A stretch of 64,000 nucleotides of DNA from Hepsetus odoe (taxonomy: Eukaryota > Chordata > Actinopteri > Characiformes > Hepsetidae), in NCBI GenBank assembly GCA_017165825.1, contig CM029370.1:14594233-14658232 (forward strand). Direction: 5' to 3'. Each line of letters opens with the position of its first letter. The stretch's first letter is position 1. The translations under genes and the position numbers were made by a program. A model generated the notes under the pieces. It had not been told where the DNA came from and searched no databases. It saw nothing but the letters and a program-made list of their open reading frames with translations. This document shows positions 39,101 through 51,592 of this stretch, in pieces.

Positions 39101-39577
39101 TGTATTGCTGTCCGCATATAGATATGGCAGAAGTTTTGCCAGGCTTGGGATCTGTATGCAAAATATGCTGGCAAGCGCTTCCCTAGTGGCTGGGTCACTA
39201 CACTGCCACAGCAAATTCCCCGCATCTTAATCCGATCAAGTACCTGTGGGATGTGCTGGACTATTGTCAAGACCCAGTTTACAGGATTTAAATGATCTAT
39301 TGCTAACACCTTCATGCCAGATAGCACAGCACACCTTCAAAGGTCTTTAAAACAACCTTTCAAATATTATGTAGGTTCCCCTCCTACTCTTAAAAAGGCA
39401 CTGATTGTTACTGTTATTGTTACCATGTAACAATTGTACATTGTGTGTGTGTGAATTCAGGTTTCCCTGTTCCTGCTGGAATCCGTTCTCCTCCTCCGAT
39501 AATTACTGCATTAGACAGGTAAGTTTGTTTTTAGGCATTGTTTTCAGAAGGTAAGGCCTTTTGAGTTTGATTTGCTG

Positions 39578-39619
<42 letters not shown>

Positions 39620-42600
39620 AGATCAGGTTCATGTACAGAAGCAGAAGAGAGCGCAGACACAGCAGAGACAGTGAACGAGAGTACAGTCATTCACCTCACA
39701 ATAGGAGCTCCCACAGGCAAGACAGAAAGACAGAAGGTCACACAGACCAGCAAACAGACAGGAGAAAGATATATATGAGTGAGACAGAGAGAGAAAAAGA
39801 GACAAGGAAGGAAAGTTAGAAGAATAGAAAAAGAGAGAGTAAGGGAGGAATGTAGAGCAAGGCATACTAAGGAGAAAATCCTAGAAATAGAGAGAGACAG
39901 AGAGAGTGAGAAACAGAAAAGAGAGACAGGAAGGGAGAGTGAGACTGACAAGGACAAGGGCATAGATCTAGACAAAGCATGAGTGTGAGCAAGAGAGAGA
40001 AAGACAGCCAGAGACAGACAGACAAGCAGAGTGAGACAGATTAAGAGAGACAGGGAGGAAAACTGAGAACGACAGAGTAAAGATGTAGTTTTGATATTAA
40101 GTCTATAAGGAAGAGATGGAGAGAGAAAAGAAGGAAAGGATTGAAGAAAATCACAAAGAAACAATGACGGTAGATGACAGTTGTGTGTAATTTCCTCTGA
40201 CAGCCGTGATTGATGTGATTGACAGCCGTCATTGACCTTGTGGAATTCTGAAGCTAAGCTTGTGCTGCAAGAACATTTCTCTATATCCCAGTCCTCCTTT
40301 TCTGTCTCTCTTTCTTTCCCCCCTCAACCCCTGTTTTGTGCTCAGAATTTAGGCCAGTTGATGAAAGTTGAAGTACTCTTTTATAGACTGAGGATTCAGG
40401 ACAAAGGCAAAAAACTGATTTCTGCCCCAGCTGATCTGCTGTGAGCTTCCTCATTTCCAAGAAAAGTCAGTCTTATCCAAAAAGCAGCAGAAACATTCTA
40501 ATCAAGTGAAGCTCATCTGATTCGTCTTGTTTAATCAGTTAGTCGCAGGCTTTAAACAGCTGATTGGTTAAATGAGATGAAGTATTGCTTGGCTGATATG
40601 GAAAACCTGCACCCACAAAGGTACTTGGCAGGTTAGACTGGTGTCGCCCGCTTGTGTCCATCTGCACTCACACTCATTACGCACTCCTGCGTATACATGA
40701 TCTTAAACAAAAGTTTGATTCCATTGGAAACTTCAACAGTCTAAACAAGTACAGAAGGGGATTTGTTTCCATCCATTTCAGTCACATGATTTTTCTGCAA
40801 TGGCCATGTCTTCTGCTGCACATCACCAGAGGAGCAATGCTGGACAGTCAAAGGCAGATTGTGGCCAAATTAAAAATGTTGCCATCACTGGGCCTGTTGT
40901 AAATATCCTTACTCACATCCTTCAGCTGTGCCACAGTTGACACCAGAATCAGTTTTCTGGTTTAAAGGCTTGAAATATTCTTGCTGACTTCCTGGCTGGA
41001 AAATAATATTTAATTGTAAACAATTTCAAAATGAATGCGGGAAAGCGTTACAAAATGTCATACTAAACTCTGTTTTCTTGTTTAGAGTGTCCCTTTTAAG
41101 AAAGACAAGAAAGAGCGACTTCCATCTCATGTGTTCAAAACACAAATATAAATGCTTTTGGTCCATTTCTTATTCCCAGTAGATTCTTTTTAACATTATT
41201 CATTTTCACAGTTTGATACTGTACTTTATTTACTGGTCAGGCTGCAGTGCCACTGCACACTGTGATCACTTGCCTGCTAAACATCTGCTAAAAGGAAGGT
41301 TTACTGACATTCATGTATTTAGTTTACAGTCCATCTCTGTGCAATTAGTGTCACAGAATGACATCACATGAGCTAAATGAAGACACTCAGGGCCAGATGT
41401 AAAAACGAGCAGAGATGCAGCCCAAAAAGGGCTTTGATGTGACTGCAGTATGCGCTCACGGTGGCCCTGAATTAAGCATGTGATCTGTTAAGCGAGTGTA
41501 GTCATACCCACGAACTGCTTGCTCACAAGGCACAAGGCTAAATGCAGTCCCAGTCCAATAATGGAGTAGTTTACCAGCTTGAGAAAAACAGAACATAGAT
41601 GTTTGGCGATGAAGAGAGGGTGATGTTGAAAAAAGAAAGTTATTTCCCACCAAAACATTATACAGAACTGTTGTTTTACCCCAGCTGACAAACCAGAGAC
41701 AAGAAATTTTGAGTCAGCAGCCATATCACACCACATTTTACATTGTGACTCCTCACACATCCCTCTGATCAATAAAGTTTAAGCGGACACTACAAAAAAC
41801 GAAACTATTTCAGCATGCATTTGAGCCTCCATCCTATATTTGTCTAAGAACAGTTTGTCTTTTGAGACTCTGATGCTACTTTATACCTGATTTTAAAAGG
41901 TGAGGAAGTCCACAAAAAACTGCAGGCAGCTCAACCCTCAGTAAATTGCAATAACTGTGCAATCAGATGGCTTGCGCTCTGGTTTCATACATAACTCATC
42001 AGTGGGATGCATCTGATTTGCACCGGAGAGTGCTGCAAAATGCTTATATAACAGTTTTAGGATAGATTCTGTTTGAGTGAAACTACATGGATTAAAAAAT
42101 ATTTAAACTGCTAACAACAGGCTTTTGCTAATGGAAAGTATTCTCAAGGGGTTACCAAGCTGTGTGTTAGTTTAGCATGCACATGCCTGTGTGTGTGTTT
42201 TTGTTTTTTTTTTTTTTTTTTTTTGTTTCCTTTTACTGAGCTTGGAGATGACCGCTTATCTTCTCTGGATGAAAATGTGGGCGCTAAAGGCCATCCCTGA
42301 CCTCGTGTCTGTAAATCGCCCCAAATATGGAAGGCCTACAAACAGACAGGGTGGCCTTGTTTGCAGCCTCAAGCTGCTGTTTATCAGTTTGCAGAACTCT
42401 CCATCCTTCCAACTTTCCCTGCTTTCATTACTTCTTTCCTCCTCTTGTCACTTCTTTTCCTCCTTCGTCCCCCTCCGGACAAACAGCTGGGTCCAGGTCT
42501 GTCTGTTGCCCCACAAACACATACATAATCGCTGCTACTCAATTCCCTCCCCCAGCTAGATACTTCCACTCCTAGCTGATGATCTTATTTGGACTTGTTT

Positions 42601-44529
42601 GTGCCAGACCACTGTCTACTCTTTATAGATGTAGTTATAGATGCATTCACAGTTATGTTTTTCATAATGATATGGTGATGTCTTTGATAGGCTGAAATTG
42701 CTTTTTAAATAGGCTATATTTTTACTGGAAGAATATCCACATGTGGATAAATGCTAATCATCATCATCTTCTGCTAATATGTTATATCATGCACATCTCC
42801 TACAGGCATGTATTGACTAAGTTAATTAACATTTATTTTAGCTCAAAAAATCTACTGTGCAATTATCAATAATACAACTTGATGTTGTCCTTGCAGAGCA
42901 GAGTTTTGTTTAAGTGTAAATCACATCTGGAACGATCCTCTGGTTTATCTCCATTTTGTAAATCTCTGTATCTCATTTCTGCCTCTTTCCTCCTTCTCGT
43001 GTCCCCGGTCCTTTCTTTTCCCCATTTCAGGCTCTCTGAATTAAATCACCCCTTTCTATTTTGTCATTTAAAGAATGGTTCTTCTCACGTCTGCTGCACT
43101 CTGCCAAGTCCAAACATCCTCTGTGGAGTTTCCGTTAGGCCAAGCCCTGCCAACCAATGGCTGTATAATTTATGAATCACTTCCTCTCCTGGCAGGCTTC
43201 AAAAAAATCTTTCACTTTCTTACTTTTTTGCATTCAGTCTTCACACAGAAACACTTGCAGATGCACTCTGCAGGCTCAAACGGTTTGTTTTGAATGAGAA
43301 GGCTCCTAGGAGAGAGCCCTGAGGAACTAAAATTGAAGATAAAGAAGTAGAAGTGTGTGGTGAAGAGTGCAGTGGCCCACTGGGATCCCTGGGTACTTGT
43401 CAAGACAGAGAAACTCTCGCATCCATCTCCTCCATTAATTTTTTGATGCCTGTGTTCTTTTCAAAAAATTCGAACGTCTGAAAAATATAGTTATTACTCA
43501 GGGCATTAAGAGAGTGTTAGATTTTATTGCTCCATGAATCTAAACAGCCATAACTGTTTTTAACTTGATTTGTTCTTGCACTGAAAATTGTTGGATGTAG
43601 GGGCTTCAGATGTAACATTCAAAACCCTTTATGGCTTCGTTGCCCAAGAGAAGACCACTGAAAGATCTCGGTGACTGTTTTATTGATAGGGTTATTCGGA
43701 GTTAAGTTAAATTGATTGAATACTGCTTTAGCATGAAAGAGCAGAGTGTACAGATACAAAGCACTGGGTTATAGAGCATGTCCTTCAGGTTTATGCTGTG
43801 TTTGGGCAGTAGCCTGGGACCTGTGCAGTGATTAGCTGCTTTAAAAGGCTAGGCCTAATTAAGACTAACCCAGAGGGTGGAAAAAAAAAAGGCCTCAGTT
43901 GTGTAGTTTCAGTTATTATCAGTGAGGACATCTTTCCCTTTTCTGCTTGGTCCTGTCTCCTTTTTCTGTTTTATATATACAGTACCGTGCAAAAGTTTTA
44001 GGCAGGTGTGAAAAAATGCTGTAAACAAAGAATGCTTTCAGAAATATAAATAATGATTGTTTATTTTTATCAGTTTACAAAATGCAAAGTGAGCGAACAA
44101 AAGAAAAATCTAAATCAAATCAATATTTGGTGTTACTACCTTTTGCCTTCAAACCAGCATCAGTTCTTCTAGGTACACTTGCACAAAGTCAGGGATTCTG
44201 TAGGATTATAGTCGGTGTATGATCAACCAGTTTTACCAAACAGGTGCTGATGATCATCAGTGTCACACGGAGGTTGAAACACAGTCATGTTTGGAACAAC
44301 CTACCAGCCGAGCTCCTTCAACAACTGTGTGCAAGTGTGCCTAGAAGAACTGATGCTGTTTTGAAGGCAAAGGGTGGTCACACCAAATACTGATTTGATT
44401 TAGATTTCTCTTTTGTTCATTCACTGCATTTTGTTGATTGATGAAAATAAATGATTAACACTTCCATTTCTGAAAGCTTTCTTTGTTTACAGCATTTTTT
44501 CACACCTGCCTAAAACCTTTGCACACTAC

Positions 44530-44612
<83 letters not shown>

Positions 44613-45970
44613 CACACATAGCATGTTGAAGTGAACACAATGCATGCATTCGGTTTCTAAAGCTAATGTGGTTTTCAGTGCTGGCTGATGTATGTGGTGT
44701 ATATTTTATGTGGGGTTTTATGTTAGTCTTGATGTTGAATTCTGCTTTAAAGATTTATACTCAAAGCCTGCTTCTGAATATAACTGGACTATTCAAAGAT
44801 TACTCTAGTAAAGACAGAATCTAATCAATGAAAAAGAACAGAGTCTACTGATCATTGACCAACTCTGGAATGTAAAGCTTACTGTAGGTAGTAAGTAGCT
44901 TTGCATAAAAGTGCTTGCTAAATGATTAAATGTAATGTCACAACTGATGTGATCATGAAGGCTGAGAGCTGAACCTCTGTGCTTAAATGAGTAGCAGAAT
45001 GTTGGCTCATAGATTCACATGGGTTTAGTAAAATGGCAGAGGCGACTCATAAGGTTGCTAACTATATGAAACCTCTTTCATTGGGAAGTTTAATCCTCCG
45101 AGATCTTACAACCATCCATGACTGGGAGTCCATGAGAGCACATTTTGTCTGACACTCTGTATGGTCAGATTTTATGGTACCCCATCGCTCATCGTGATGA
45201 TAGGTGGTGTGTGATAGATGGGTGATGTAACAGAAAGGGCTTGCATGTTGGGCTGTTCAAGGACATCGTGCCTGCAGCAGTTCAAAAGGAGGTGAACATG
45301 CTTCATAGGTCTCTAGAAAAAAAAAAATGTTTGTTTAAGATGCAAGATATTGCTTTATTTTATTTTTTAAAATGTCATTAGCTTGACGTCCATTTTTTTT
45401 TCTGCAATTCTTATGCTTTCATGCCTCATTAAGTGATCTTTCTTCATGTACATTTGTGTTGCCCATTTTGAAAGTTTCTATGTATGTAAACTGCACCTTT
45501 AACCTTGAATGCCAGTTTCATGCATAACATCAGTTCGTTACCACACGGAACACTTTCTATTTGCGCTGTGGGCTAAAGACTTAGTACATCTGGCCCCAAG
45601 AGTGTAGAACTGGAGAGTGAGGGAGAGAGAGATTAGGAAGCTGGCTGGCTTTAAAAGGAGGGGAAGAGTGAGAGAGTGGCTATAGGAGGAGGGAGGGAGG
45701 GAAGAAGGGGATGGAGCAAAACAGCACAGCAGCATCCCTTCCAGATCTATTTATAGAGGCAGAGTGTTTGGAATCGGAATCAACACCTGTCCACAAGGAG
45801 TCCTGTTGGGCGCATGTTCATAAACGCATGCAACACACACACACACACACACACACTTATTCACCCCCTTCACCTTTCACCCCTGAGGAAACTTTTAATC
45901 TGAAGCAGGACGGCACGCCAGAGACTGTGGATGGGCAGTGCTTTGACTGCCAATATTCTTAATAACTTTG

Positions 45971-46009
<39 letters not shown>

Positions 46010-47672
46010 TAACCTGCCAGGTTACCGGATGCCTTGACAGTGTGCCAGTCACATCAAAAGATGGCAAAACTAAGAGCCAAAACTGAGGCAAAGCTTTTGA
46101 TCATTGAGAACACACATTTGGAAAAAACCCCACAGCTTTATTGTTTTTCCCTCCCGTGATCTCTCCCAACTTTCTTGAACATGTACTCCCTCTCTTTATC
46201 CTTCGTTAAATGTAATGATCTCCATGTGTTATGTTGGCCTACAGGTAGACTGCTATAAGCAGGCCAACTCCAAATTACATTTTTTTTTTTTCCTGTAAAT
46301 GATTGGTTTAATTGTTTTCTTTTGCTGTTCCTAAACTGGGGTTTAATGTGGCTAAATAGATCAAAGGTCACTTCATTTTGGGAAGAATGAGACTTTTTCT
46401 GAATAGTGCTTGGTTCAAAGACTGGGGACATATGAATGCACATGTATAGTCAAAGGTGCTGTTGTCCTTTTTGTGTATATATGTGTGCTAAACAAAGTCA
46501 TTTAAACTGCAGTTTTGTTATACTGCTAATAATGTACCGCTGTGTTTTATTTCTTACATGTAATTGCAGTGGACGTTCAGGAGGAAGTTGCCACTCTGCC
46601 CCACTTTACCCCTTTCCTCCAGGTATGTGACACTATCCCATATTTTTTCTGCCAAGGTAGAGCTGTCATCACACTGCTCTACCTGGACAGAAAACATATA
46701 TACATATACAAAATAAAAGCCACTGACCGGTGAAGTAAGATTTGATTTTCTCATTATAATGCCACCTGTCAAATGGTGGGAAACAGAAAAATGTAGCAGT
46801 CACAAGAATATGAGCAGCTTTGACAATGACTACATTGGCATGTGCCTCCTTAAAGTGGTTCAAGACCAGTTACAAGGTCTCGGACACTCGAGGCTCGTTA
46901 ATGCACATGGAGATGAAAGACTAGTCCATACTGTCTGATCCCACAGAAGAGCTACTGTAGCATCAATTGCTGAAAGATTTGGCAATGATAGAAAGGTGTC
47001 AGAACAGTGTTTGGGGCTGCGTAGAGGCAGACCAGTCTACTGACCTCTGCTCATGATGAAAAACACATTAGGATCAAACATCTTTTAAAGTTGTTTGTTC
47101 TACTAGCCTGCTGTAGGATCGAGCCAGGCAGGCTAGCCTTCACTCTCAGTGCACTCTTGAATCTTGATCTTTTATCCACTGAGGTCACATCCATGGAGTT
47201 CTGGCACATTCAGTTATGGATGGGAAATTTGAAAGTGTTACTGATGGAACTCCCAGCATTTTTGTTGGCTGTGACTGTGTTACGGGGTGCAAATGTATCA
47301 ACATTAGTGTGTGAGTTCAAGTCTGTTTCTAAGGAAATTTTCCCAAAGTCTAGTGAGTGGTAGGGGAAAATATTTAAGTTGTATCATTACAACTGGAGCT
47401 TCACACATACCGAGCTGTCAATCAAATGTGTGAAAGCAGCCAGAATACTGATGGATACATGCCATTAGAAAGTACTGTGATTATGTACTTCACACAAACA
47501 AACACACTTGACTGGGAATGTTCTCTAAGCATGTACATATCCTCTACCCAGCATCACTGCTGTACACACAGAGAGTAAGGCTGAGGAGAGTTGCTGTTCC
47601 AGTCACTGAGAGTAGAATTGCACTGCAAGCATTTCCACAGCACACGTCATTACTGAACGCAGAGGTTAACAA

Positions 47673-47719
<47 letters not shown>

Positions 47720-49873
47720 AATGAGCATGCCATTCAGTGTGCAGTAGCCCCATTAACCTCTGCTTGTAGTGGTGATGGCTAAGCTGATCTGGTCACTGTT
47801 TGCTGCAGTAGGTTCAGTAAGCCTTTGTGAGTGTGTAGTGCGTGCATGCTTGCACTCATCTCTCCACCTGTCCTAAATTTTTAGTTTGAGTGATTTGCAC
47901 TAATATACAAATCCCAGCTGCAGTCCAAAGGCATGTGTTGTGCCGGCCTTGTTGTTTTCTGATCTTTCCTTGTCCTTGTCTCTGACTCAGTCAGAGGAAG
48001 TGTTTGGATAGTGATTGCAGATTTAGTTTATTGTGAAACATTGACCCTCCTCATAGAGCCTTGCCTGCCAGACGTCAAACAACCCTGTGAAATTTCATGT
48101 CTGAATCATTGTGATTCATTTAAATTGAGCTCAATAGAAACACCAATCAAAAAATTGACTTTTTAACCAAACACCTAAGAAAGTAGCCTGCATTTTTAGG
48201 TTACACTGCCTTTGTAAATTTAGGCAGGGCAAAGTTCGGAAAGCATCACCATTAAAAGTGAGTGAATATTTGCTTTAGGATAGAAAAGAATTGCCTGCCT
48301 AGTGGGTGGCATGGTGGCATTATGGGTAGTGCTATCACCTCACAGCAAGAAGGTCCTGGGTTTTATTCCCAGGTGGGGTGGCACAGGTTCTTTCTATGTG
48401 GAGATTGCAGGTTCTCACCATGTCTGTGTTGGTTTTCTCCAGGTGATCAGTTTTCTCCTGCGGTGTGAGAGAGAATTCTGCTTGGTAATTCTCCTGCAGT
48501 GTTTTCTGTAGCTGAGTTATCAGATTTTTCATTTTATTTTCACATTCAGATGCTCCTGAAGGCAAACTGACAAGTGTGCTAAGTTGGTAGTTTGTAAATT
48601 ATTAAAAACTAGTCAATGGAAGAGGCTACTATTACCCCCTTAAGTTCCCAGTTTTGGAAACTTAATGGCTTATTATTTAATAATTTCTTCACTTGCAGAG
48701 TAAAGTGTAATTATTCTTAAGTAACAGCAAAGTGTAATAAAAGTTCAGACATACTGGCAGGCCCTGGCCATTTAAAGAGTGATTCATAACAGAGAAGGCT
48801 TTTCTTATATAACACGGTAGAGTATAATGCATCTATGTAGACCAATGTTTTCCAAAAATAATTTGTAAAAAAAGAAAAAACAGTTTGCTCGAGTCTATTG
48901 TCTTGGTTAGCTGGTTGTTGTTGTATGATATTTTTGAAGACGTGCTATAGTGCAGGTTTGCTGTTTACATGTGTTAAGCTGTTTCTCTTCACTTGTCCAG
49001 GCGTGTACCCTCCTCCAGTGCTGGGGCGCACAGCCTCCTGGCCTGGTATGCTGGACAGTGCCAAAGCTTGGAAGTACTATTCCCATCACAACAAAAAGAG
49101 GGAGAGAGAGAGAGACAGAATAAGGACTCGAGACCGGGAAAGAGACAGAGAGAGGGAAAGGGATAGACAGCATGAACGAGAACATACTCCTTCATTCCAT
49201 AGCCGCAGCAGGTGAGTGACAACTTGGAACGGTCAAGAACACATTTGATTGGATAGTGATTTGTACAGGATCAAGTAATTGTGAATTTTGCACTGTTTGA
49301 AAAGGAAAAAAAAGTGACTATTCCTGTCATTTTGAAACACAACACAACGAAATTCAACCTCTGCGTTTCACCCATACACACACTGTGTAGCAGGGGGCAA
49401 CCCATACACATTGACCATGGGGTAGTCATATCCAGCACCTGGGGAGCAGTGATGGGAACGGTACCTTGCTCAAGGGTACTTCAGGGCAAACTACTGGTGA
49501 GGGAATCGAACCTACAATCTTCCGATCCGGGGCAACTCCCTAACCACTAGGCCACCACTGCCCCTAGACCACCTCGCACAGAAAGTAGTGGAACAGAGAC
49601 ATAAAGTAAAGGCTTCACCATTGTCACGTTTTCAAATTAGGCTTTTAAAAACATAATGCATCCCCAACTTCCTGTATGTATGGTTGTCATTTATTTCTAG
49701 GGTTTTTACACTGGAATTGTTATTTTTTTACACTGCCATTTCTGCTCTCAGACAAAAGGCACTACAGCTTTTTACTGAATTTAAATCACAAGATGGCCTA
49801 GTAATCCTGTAAAAGGTCTGGTAGGCATGAAATGTGTGTTTTATACTCTAAGCATGCATACTGTATCAGTGAG

Positions 49874-49916
<43 letters not shown>

Positions 49917-51556
49917 TAGCCAGTTGTGCCTGGACAGATGCTGGATCTGATCCACATAAACAGACTGCTGGGCCTTTCACACATGCAAGACAGACACAGA
50001 GAGGAAAGGAAGCAAAGGATGGAGGAAAGAGAACTGGAGAATAGATCAAAAGAGAGAGAAACATATTGAATGTCTGTCTGTGTGTGTTTGCGTGTGGGTG
50101 TGTTTGTGTTTTATCTGTTGGATTTAAAGCCAGGAGGCACATGTTGATACAGGGGGCAGTGTGCACCAAAGAAAAGTGCATATAAAGAAAGTAAAAAGGA
50201 AGAATTTTAAGTGATGGGGGAGAGGGAGAGAAAGAGATTTAAAGAGAATGCTGATGATTTTTTATACTTTGGCAAGAATTAGTGCTTGTGTCAGAAATGC
50301 AAACCACACAAACACGCTGTCAGTCCTGTCATAGCAGTGTACAGTCAGTCAAAAAAGAGCGCAGGAAGAAAAACAGGGCAGTGGAACAGCTGGGAATTCA
50401 CCAACACACACACAATGTTCTTCGTCGCATCTTTCATAACTTGCTCGTGTGTGGGTGTGTGTAGGTGGGAAGTGGGAGTGTGTGTTGCTGTTTTTGAAAA
50501 CAAGCTGAGAAAATTGCCTGCTTTTAGCACATGAACAGAAGATGCACAGCAATTAAGACACCCTCTTGACCTGCAAGAAGATGTACACGTTCCTGCTTGA
50601 GTCAGTGAGGACACACACATTCCAGCCTGAGTCAGTGAGGACACACACATTCCAGCCTGAGTTAGTGAGGACGCACACATGTTCCTGCACAACGTAGTGA
50701 AGACACACATGTTTCTGCTTGAGTAACTGAGGACCCTGACTCAAGTCAGTGAGGACACACACATGTTTCTGCTCAAATGAGTGAGGACACACACACGTTG
50801 CTGCTTGAATAAACAAGGGCACACGCACATGTTTCTTTTTGAGTAAGTGAGGACACACACATGTTCTTACGCAAGTACTATCTAACAGGGCAGAGTTATC
50901 AAACAAACTATAGACATACTATCCCTAATGGACTTCCACTGCTCAGCAGCCCAATGTGTGTTTTTTTTTTTTTTTTTTTTTTTTTTGGTGTGGCTTCAAT
51001 AAAGCATTTTATTCTATATAAAGCTATTTTTTCCTATAGAGATCATACCTACTGTATTAACACATATTAGCAATAGATGCATTATAAGCTAGCTGTATAG
51101 TGTCTGGGTCCTTGGACATTTTTTCTCTCTCTCTCTCACACTCACTCGCTCACTCACTCACACTGCCTGAGCCATCAGCAGCCGGTTGGACATTTGGTGA
51201 ACACTTGTCTCTTTATATATGATCTCATCCATATGACTCAGAGTTGACATATCTGTTCTCTGTCCAAATCAATTTAGACGCACAGAAGATCTAACACATT
51301 AACACCTGTACAGTAGAGTATAAAGCAGTTGAAAGTATGCTTGTGCTTCTACAGCGTACAAGCAAACATGTTTGAACATGCACAACCATGTTCGTGGTGT
51401 TTACTTAAAGTATAACAATAGCACATTCTTCCGCTCGTTCATCTTTATCCTTGGTGCACATCAGATGCTGTCACACAAAGAATAAAGATTAAAGAAAGGG
51501 AAAGATGTCTGAATACAGAACAAAGTGAAATGTTTGGAGTGTTTCCTTGTCCCATT

Positions 51557-51592
<36 letters not shown>

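Larger units (their letters stand above)
36236..39358 (+). mobile_element. Tc1-like transposon, interrupted by three insertions
   Basis: Pieces of one degenerate Tc1-like element occur in the correct order. The 5' part lies at 36236-36316 (GTGAATAACATTGCTTATCT). A second part lies at 36578-37055 (GGCAGGTCTTGTG, AAATTGCTGAAAAA). A third lies at 37235-37439 (GAGGCAATGTGATGC, CCTCTTTCAGCAAGATAATG). The 3' part is at 39212-39358 (AATCCGATCAAGTACCTGTG, CACACCTTCAAAGGTCTT). A family B SINE, a second repeat and an RTE LINE fill the gaps. The transposase frame is destroyed. Confidence 0.8.
39519..46569 (+). other. fip1l1: fip1l1 intron 12 (7 kb)
   Basis: Holds a (TG)n run, a possible cassette exon and a GAGACAGA-rich purine tract near its start, a poly-T run (42206-42224), a second hairpin element followed by a GT/TA repeat (43979-44607) and CA runs at 45834-45855 and 45980-46005. 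Nothing recognisable lies in 40200-43900 or 44610-45800. Confidence 0.75.
46623..49000 (+). other. fip1l1: fip1l1 intron 13
   Basis: Contains the Tc1 half (46707-47070), a CA run (47676-47714) and a family C repeat (48301-48500). The remainder is unassigned AT-rich sequence. Confidence 0.8.

Noticed and set aside
39691..40164. 157-codon minus-strand frame with SLSLSL runs
   Set aside because: Translation of the GAGACAGA tract.
50570..50880. CRISPR-like array
   Set aside because: The units are adjacent repeats of variable length without unique spacers, in vertebrate intron sequence.
50345..50906. Minus-strand frames with repeated VCVLTDSGWN-like words
   Set aside because: These follow the 30-bp tandem repeat; repeated peptide units reflect the DNA repeat and no start or splice context supports a gene.
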